This document shows, piece by piece, positions 57,642 to 64,000 of a DNA stretch of 64,000 nucleotides. Each line of letters starts with the position of its first letter. The stretch's first letter is position 1. The position numbers were made by a program, and so were the translations under genes. A model generated the notes under the pieces. That model made no database searches and had not been told where the DNA came from. It saw only the letters and a program-made list of their open reading frames with translations. This stretch comes from Ottelia alismoides (taxonomy: Eukaryota > Streptophyta > Magnoliopsida > Alismatales > Hydrocharitaceae): positions 620,001 through 684,000 of the forward strand of contig JAZKJV010005774.1 of the NCBI GenBank assembly GCA_037367405.1. Direction: 5' to 3'.

Positions 57642-60247
57642 TTGAACCCACGAATTATTGCCAATCTAAAAAAATTTTGAGTAATAAATTTATTAAATAA
57701 ATAATATTTTCATAATTGATCATTATAATCCAATTATATTATCTATTTTCAATCTTCCCTCAATATGTCATGCACGATTGCATCTTTCCCTTATCTCTTA
57801 GTGTACACGTCTTTGTTTAACCTTCTCTTATATTCAACTCTGCTATAATTCATCATCCATCAATGCCATGCTCCTACTACTCCCCTTTTACCACTGGAAT
57901 CACCATCCATAAACCCCTCAACTCTGCATTCCTTCCTCTACTACACAACTGACCAGTCTCGCATTCCCTTAGCCTATTTATCTATTCTGCACAACCTTTC
58001 AAACAAGAAGCTAAACTTGACGTCCTACACAAAACAATTACTTTGAAAGTGTAATTTAATATAGGTTTTCTATCGCTTGTATTGTAATCAAAGTACAAAA
58101 AGGGTGGGCATGCTAGTTTATTAACTACTTAAATCTGAAAATTGTACCAGTTGAAACAAATGAAGTTTTTAACTTTAAATTTCATCAAGTAAAAACATTG
58201 GATTGAAATTGGGTTTTAAAATGATATTGGTTTTTAAGATCTATTTTATTTGCACGTGGACATAAGAACATTCAAAATGACAGTAATCTATATTTCATCT
58301 TCTCTTTCTTATGAAGATATATACAAACTACCAAAATAACCAATTAGGAGCCATTTTCTTTTTGAAAAGGAAACATTTTCTAGTCATTCTCGGTTATAAA
58401 AATATAACAAATCTGTTGTGCAGAATATTAGAAGCCCCTATCTTTATTAGGGAAAATTAAATTTCAAACTATTAGAAAGTAAAAGGGTTCAAGAAAACAA
58501 ATAAATAATTTATCCATAAATATCATGAAAACTTTTTCTTTACACCTTAACCAGCATAGTCTTTTGTAGTAAAGTTTAAAATATGACATTTCATGTTTAA
58601 TTAAATATTTAAAGGGTGAAGATTTATGTTCAATTATACACATTGCATAAATAATTGATCACATTTTATTAATAAAGTCTTACTTGTACACTAATTACAC
58701 TTAACTGCCATATTTACACTTTAGCCCAATCACCCTTGTAATATTGCTAACTCTTACACATTTAACACGTGAATTATTGCCAATAAAAAAACTTTTCAAA
58801 TTATAAATTTATTAAATAAATAATATTTTAATAATTGATCATTATAATCAGATTATATTATCTAATTCCAATCTTCCCTCATTTTGTCATGCACAATCGC
58901 AAATTTCCTTTATATCCATTAGTGTGCGCATCTTCATTTAACCTTCTCTTATATTAAACTCTGCTTTATTTCATCATCAACCAATTTCATGTTCATACTA
59001 CTCCCCTTTTCCCATTAGAATCACCCTCCATAAACCCCTCAACACTGCTCTCCTTCCTCTGCTACACATTCCATCAGTATCTCGCATTCCCTTCGCCTAT
59101 TTATCTATTCTCTGAACCACCTTTCAAACAAGAAGCTACACTTGACATCCTACACAAATCAACTACCCTTGAAGTGCAATCTAATATAGATTTTCAGCCG
59201 CTTGTATTGTAATCAAGATACGAAAAGTGTGTGGGCATGCTAGTTTATTAACTACTTAAATCTAAAAAGGTATACTAGTTGAAACAAATGAAGTTGTTGA
59301 CTTTAAATTTCATCAAGTAAAAACATTGGATTGAAATTGGTATCTAAAATCACATTGGTTTTTAAGATGTATTGTATTTGCATGAGGACATAAGAACACT
59401 CAAAATGACAGTAACCTACATTTCATCTTCTCTTTCCTAAGAGTATATATAGATAAACTACCAAAATAACTGATCAGAAACCATTTTCTAGTCATTCTGA
59501 GCAAAAAAAGGTAACTTATACAGAATATCAGAAGCCACCATCTTTATTAGAGAAAGATAAATTCATTTTTTTTGCACGTAAAAGGATTCAAGAAAACAAA
59601 TAAATAAATATATAATCAGTCAACATAACCAACATCTATTCCGATGCCAAATATATAATTGGTCATTACATACCATGATACCATCAATGCCATTTGGTTT
59701 ATCTTGCTTAGCTCCATTATTTCCCTCGACATGGATATGTATGCAAAACTAATGGGAAAAGTGGTTATTTCACCATCCTTTCTAATCCACGGATGTTCTG
59801 CAATTCAAAACATAAGCAGTCATGATTCATTTATATATCTACATAATTAAGATATTGGGCAAACTGTGAAGGATATAGTGGCACCAAGAATTTGCTACAT
59901 CGTTTTTCGCTTGGCTTAAGCTATTAATCCAGTAAGAAAATCCATCTCGATATCAGCTATAGTCCCTAGTGATTCATCGCACAAGACCAGATGATCCTTC
60001 CTCGCAGATCTTTCCATATCGAGCTTCCTTCTGTTACAAGTTTAATCAATTTCCTTAATATACAAAAACAATCTTTTTCTTATTGGATTCTGTAGTTGTT
60101 ACCTTCGATTATTTGAAATGTTCCGGTAAGCATGAGTAGAGGATGAATATAAAAGTTATTATGTTGCCTAGTTTCCCATGCATGTTGTGCCTTTGAAATG
60201 ATTCTACTTCATAAGAAATTCTGGATGCACGCACATATGCAGACACA
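57642..60247. repeat. AT-rich family R, copies 3 and 4 in tandem
   Basis: Two successive copies: 57642-58500 (left part missing) and 58501-60247. Both contain GTGAATTATTGCCAAT, TAAATTTATTAAATAAATAA, CACCTTTCAAACAAGAAGC and AGAAGCC..TCTTTATTAG. The second copy reaches the exon-like islands at about 59810-59750 (EHPWIRKDGE on the minus strand, after an intron-like acceptor) and 60050-59880 (RKLDMERSARKDHLVLCDES with later stops). No intact gene. Copia-4 inserted at 60248. Confidence 0.65.
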
Positions 60248-60392
60248 TGTTGAGGGAAAAGAACTGAAATTACATTAGAGGCCCTAGGGTTCTTTTATAT
60301 AGGAGAGGAACCTACTGGGAAAATTACAGAAAGAAGAAAAGGGAAATAGAAAATGAGGAAAAACAATAATAAAGATAACTAATATCTCAACA
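60248..60392 (-). repeat. Copia-4 3' LTR
   Basis: 145 bp, minus strand TGTTGAGATATTAG start and TTCCCTCAACA end, with CTCCTATATAAAAGAACCC. It is closely related to the copia-3 LTR. The purine tract (minus strand CTTGAGGGGGAG) lies just to its right. Confidence 0.88.
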
Positions 60393-60541
60393 CTCCCCCT
60401 CAAGCTGGAGCGTAGATACCAAATAGACTCAGCTTGGAACAACATCTCTGACAAGGTCCTCTCACTAGGGCCTTTGTAAGTGCATCTGTCGTATGGTCTC
60501 CAGAGCTAACATGCGTAGTAGCAATAATACCCTTCTGTATC
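60393..60541 (-). pseudogene. Copia-4 RNase H, C-terminal end
   Basis: On the minus strand the sequence from the solo-LTR target site to the purine tract encodes the copia RNase H tail (CSKLSL before the final DIYAPA-like residues). It joins 63535 onwards once the solo LTR and one copy of GTATC are removed. Confidence 0.78.
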
Positions 60542-63534
60542 TGATGAATCTCGTATTCATCATGCTAAAAAGTCTCTATTAAAACCCATGTCTTAATTAA
60601 TCCAATAAAATCACCTTTAGTTCTTTGATTTTATCTTGTACTATATTGTGTATAATTAACCTATAATTATTTGTATTTAATTTCCCTTATTTTTCTGTAT
60701 CTATTTTATCACTCAAAAATCCCTAAAAATTAGGCAGATAACTTGTCTATGAATCACTGACCCTTAAAAGGATAAAAAATACAAAAAAATCTCAAAACCA
60801 CAAAACCTGGTGTTTTTATCCCCTTAAAAATACCCCCAAAAATAGCTTTTGTACAGATGACCTCTTTTGGCTTTTTGACCAACATGAAAGTTTTAGATCT
60901 CATCGAGACGAGCAACTTTCATGTTTTGACTTTTTCCAAATTCGGCCTCTAACTATTTCTTTTATATTTTTCTTTGTATTTTTGTTTGGATTATTCTAAT
61001 TGGGCCACGTGGCGCCCCCTCAGCCCGCCCACATGGCCCGCTTCCCTTGCTGCCACCTGGCGCGCTTCCTGGGCCGTTGGATCAGCTCCGCATCGCCTCC
61101 ATCTCTGCCGTTCACTCCCGCTTCGCTTCCAGCCATTGGATCTGACTCCAGATCTAATCTCTGCCGCTACATTCCGCCTCATCCACAGCCATCTGATCCA
61201 CCTTGCATCCAACGCTCCTCCTTGCGCCACGTCTCCCCTTCACTTTAGCCGCCTGATCCCACGTGCATCCTAGGGTCCATCGCCATCCACGTCACCCAAA
61301 CTTTCCCGACCATCCGATCATGTTCAACTCTTCATCTAGGCCACTCGCTAGCGCCTAAGCCTCCGCCGCAGGATTAGATCTTTGATCTGATCCCATCCCT
61401 CCGCCAGCGCACTCCTCCTGACCGTTGGATCGTACGATCCAACGGTCCAAAACCCATCGTCAACCTCCGTAACGCACCTCCCCCCCCCCCCCCGACCGTT
61501 TTATCTCGCAAACCCATCACCCCCTTCCTTTTTTGGCCGTCACCCCGACCATCCCCTCGAGCTCCTAAACGCTCCTCCACGTAGCCCAATCTCCCGCCTT
61601 CCTCGCGCCACCATCCACTTCCCTCGCCGTAATCCCCCCTCTCCATTAACACCCCGTTCAAAGTAGCCCCGCACCTCTGTAACGTCCGACCTCCTTCACC
61701 TATAAAACCCCCAACCCAGTCACCGGAGTCCGTCGTCCACCAACGTGGGGCCTTCACCTAGCTTCCTCCGCCCCTCCGGTGACAACGGAGGGGCGGAATT
61801 GAGAGGCGACGATGGTGTTGGCCTGGTGTCGACCCACGGCGGCGCTCCGCCGTATCCAGGTGGTTCCGACCACCACCGAGCTCCGTGCACCGGCCGCGCA
61901 CGCTGGGCGAAGACCCCGAGCACCTAGGGTGCTCAGCCCAGGCCTCCTCCTCCGCTACATCTCACTCCGGCGAGGTGCCCTCCTTTTCTCTCTTTTTCTC
62001 CCATTTTCCCCTCCACATCCAGCCGTCATCATCCTCACCTAATCACCCTACGAGCTCCACCCGACCACCAGCAACCTCGCCAACCATCTCTCTCTTCTCC
62101 AGAACCCCGATCACTCCGACCCACTTCTTCTTCTGTTCCGCCGGAGAAGAACGCTAAGCCACCACTTCCGGTCACCTTCGCGACTTCCATACACCTCACC
62201 TCGCTCACAGTCACAACACGCTTCGGCTATCTAACCTTTGCAGGTGCTTCCATCGTCAATGGCCAAAGTTCTGAACGGAGCCCCTTCGAGCTTTTCTCCT
62301 CCGGCGATGCTGCACCATCTGTCACCTTCGATCATCCATGGAGCATCGCCGCATCATAAATTTCTTCGCCAGGTCCCCAGCTTGCTCCTCCATTCATCAG
62401 AGGACTTGGCGGAGCACGGAGGAGCAATCCGCGTGTCACCGGAGCCCCGCCTCCTCCGGTGGCTCGCGGCTGAAGGAGATGCTACAGGTGCCGTTCGATC
62501 GAATGGATCGAACGGCTGTGATGACACCACGTGGTGGACCCGAGCCTTCTTCCAGACCTATAGGCTCGGGTCCTCCAAGCCTAATGCCGAACCGCCAGCT
62601 ATCACCACGTGTGCCCGAAGCTGACGCCCCTCCCGAGCCTGGGCCTTCACGTGCCTCGCACGTGAGGCCTGGGCAAATTGCAGGATAGAGCCGGAAGGAT
62701 ACGCTATTTACATTCAGGTCCCCAGGCATGTGCCCTCACGTGCGTGTCTGGGTAAATTACAAGGAGGCCCTCCAGGTTTTAAGAAATTGCAAATATGCTC
62801 CTGCGCGCAATGGAAAAATTACATATGGGCCCAGACAGTTTTTCATATTTGCATTTAGGTCCCTCCAGGGACCTAAATGCAATATTTATCCCTTTATTTT
62901 ATTGCATTTTTATTACCATTATGCCCTTGCACTGTTTTTAGCATAACTTGAGCATCGTAGGTCCAAATTGCATGATTTTAGTGTCGTTTTGATCCTTATT
63001 TTGTCCTCTACATTTTAGCATACTTATTTGTTCCATTTGGCACTGTTTTAATTTAAGTGATTTTTTACGTGAAAAATGGGACCATGCTCTACTTGTTTTT
63101 GCTTGATTTGATGACCGATTTTTAATGATGTGTTCAAAATGACTCTAACTTCATTCTATATTGCGTTGCTCACATTTTAGGGTATAATTCTAGCATTTTA
63201 TTCATCATGCATATTCCTTTGCATTATTTGCCCATGCATCACTTTAACTTGCATAAAAACAAAATAAAAAAATTTGCATATATCATAGCATCGCTTTGCA
63301 TTGCCTCATAATTTGCATATGGACCTGAAACTGAAATTAATTGACATTATGCCTTCATGAATCGAAATTCAATAACTGAATTAGGCAACTGTGTCCCTGT
63401 GTTCGACCTTGGTACACTTACCAAGCATAAATAGTCCACAACATTCAAAGTCTGTGGTTTTTGCTGAACAAAATTCACCTCCTTTACTACAGCATAATTT
63501 CACATTATTCTAGAGGCGAATTTTACGTTCATCA
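60542..63534 (+). mobile_element. Solo LTR of an Athila/Tat-type Ty3/gypsy element, 2993 bp
   Basis: Starts TGATGAATC and ends ACGTTCATCA, giving a 7-bp terminal inverted repeat. A perfect 5-bp direct repeat GTATC flanks it (60537-60541 and 63535-63539), and removal of the insert restores the copia-4 RNase H. There is no PBS, coding region or second LTR, so it is a solo LTR formed by LTR-LTR recombination. Landmarks: GC-rich U3 (61000-61700) with recurring CCGTTGGATC-like words, TATA box at 61701-61708, and the block TGTGTCCCTGTGTTCGACC near the end (about 63391). Open frames in the GC-rich part have no recognised protein. Confidence 0.93.
61701..61708 (+). promoter_or_regulatory. TATA box of the solo LTR
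   Basis: CACCTATAAAACCCCC, 1159 bases from the LTR start, at the junction of the GC-rich U3 and the presumed transcribed part. Position matches the TATA box of LTR A. Confidence 0.75.
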
Positions 63535-64000
63535 GTATCATGTCACGAGTGTAGTGACAATCCACCTCTATGTGCTTCATCCTCTCATGAACGACTGGGT
63601 TGTTTGCAATGAAAAGAGCAACATGATTATCACATTGGAGGTGCATGGGAAGAGGCATCTCTATAGTCAGGTCAGTAAGAAAAGATCTGACCCACACATC
63701 TCTGTACTAGCATGTGCCATGGCCCTGTATTCTGACTCAGTACTTGATCTGGTAACCACAATATGCTTCTTACTCTTCCATGAAACAAGAGAATTCCCTA
63801 TGAACACAGCAAAGCCTGATGTAGACTTTCTATCCTTTGGAGACCCAGCATAATCTGCATATACGCATGCTGTAACTGAGAGAGATGTGCCTCTGCTGAA
63901 AAGAAGTCTAGTACCAGGTGAAGTCTTCAAGTATCTCAGAATCATATGGACTGCATCCATATGTGCATGTCTGGGCTGCTCCATAAACTGACTCACTTTG
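63535..64000 (-). pseudogene. Copia-4 RNase H, main part (runs off the window)
   Basis: Minus-strand frame MSQFMEQPRHAHMDAVHMIL (63996 onwards), then ADYAGSPKDRKSTSGFAVF, SWKSKKHIVVTRSSTESEY and, in a shifted frame, DLTIEMPLPMHLQCDNHVALF, HERMKHIEVDCHYTRDMI. The acidic catalytic positions are present. The first aspartate context reads YADYAG after a C-V-Y change (CVYADYAG instead of CADADYAG). One frameshift lies near 63690. RT and the rest lie beyond the right edge. Confidence 0.82.

Noticed and set aside
60974..62729. Several open frames in the GC-rich part of the solo LTR
   Set aside because: They overlap in different frames and strands around an LTR promoter and have no recognisable protein.

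Overview
The window is a nuclear segment of a seed plant, probably repeat-rich pericentromeric or intergenic chromatin. Almost every recognisable coding stretch belongs to a transposable element: Athila-type and chromovirus Ty3/gypsy, at least five Ty1/copia copies, a plant L1-type LINE, tRNA-derived SINEs, Mutator-type elements and a non-autonomous LTR element. I find no intact cellular gene, rRNA gene or CRISPR array. GC-rich LTR promoters and large nested LTR insertions would fit a monocot, but the sequence does not prove this.

Layout. 1-9150: minus-strand Athila-type element A (RT start, protease, gag, leader, primer binding site, 3.9-kb 5' LTR that holds a Mutator MITE and a SINE fragment). 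A is inserted into element B (leader and PBS 9151-9436, LTR 9439-17984). LTR B is itself split by a copia element, copia-1 (10671-15713). 17985-21530: CA/CATA-rich array with 586-bp and 490-bp higher-order tandem units. 21531-22080: conserved array flank. 22092-22640: 3' end of a non-autonomous LTR element. 22641-25921: AT-rich low-copy repeat family R, including an 889-bp tandem duplication. 25922-32914: copia-3 (plus), broken by a LINE fragment (26487-27860) and by copia-2 (minus, 27895-32492). 33067-34347: Mutator-like element with a G-rich interior and a perfect 9-bp target duplication. 34469-34691: SINE with a 20-bp target duplication. 34872-48992: copia-5, split by a 12.4-kb Tekay/Del-like chromovirus (35889-48257) that has both LTRs and a perfect 5-bp target duplication but almost no gag. 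49743-52197: complete non-autonomous LTR element. 52203-53130: R sequence with protein-kinase-like pseudo-exons. About 53151-55184: related Athila-type LTR. 55185-57230: second, unexpanded CA array. 57642-60247: two further R copies. 60248-64000: copia-4 (minus), split by a 2993-bp solo LTR with TSD GTATC.

History inferred from nesting. A kinase-like locus (family R, pseudo-exons on the minus strand) was duplicated locally together with its CA-rich array. Athila-type LTRs landed at the left edge of both arrays. Copia elements, the LINE, the SINE and the Mutator element then entered the R copies, and the chromovirus and the solo-LTR element later entered copia copies. Both chromovirus LTRs remain visibly close to one another, so it is among the youngest events.

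None of the polyproteins is intact: each has frameshifts, stops, deletions or active-site changes. The most interesting observations are structural: the twin CA arrays with lineage-specific expansion, the gag-less chromovirus with a possible 76-nt intron before its chromodomain, the coding-less LTR element family, the G-rich Mutator element, and dyad symmetries in the solo LTR.
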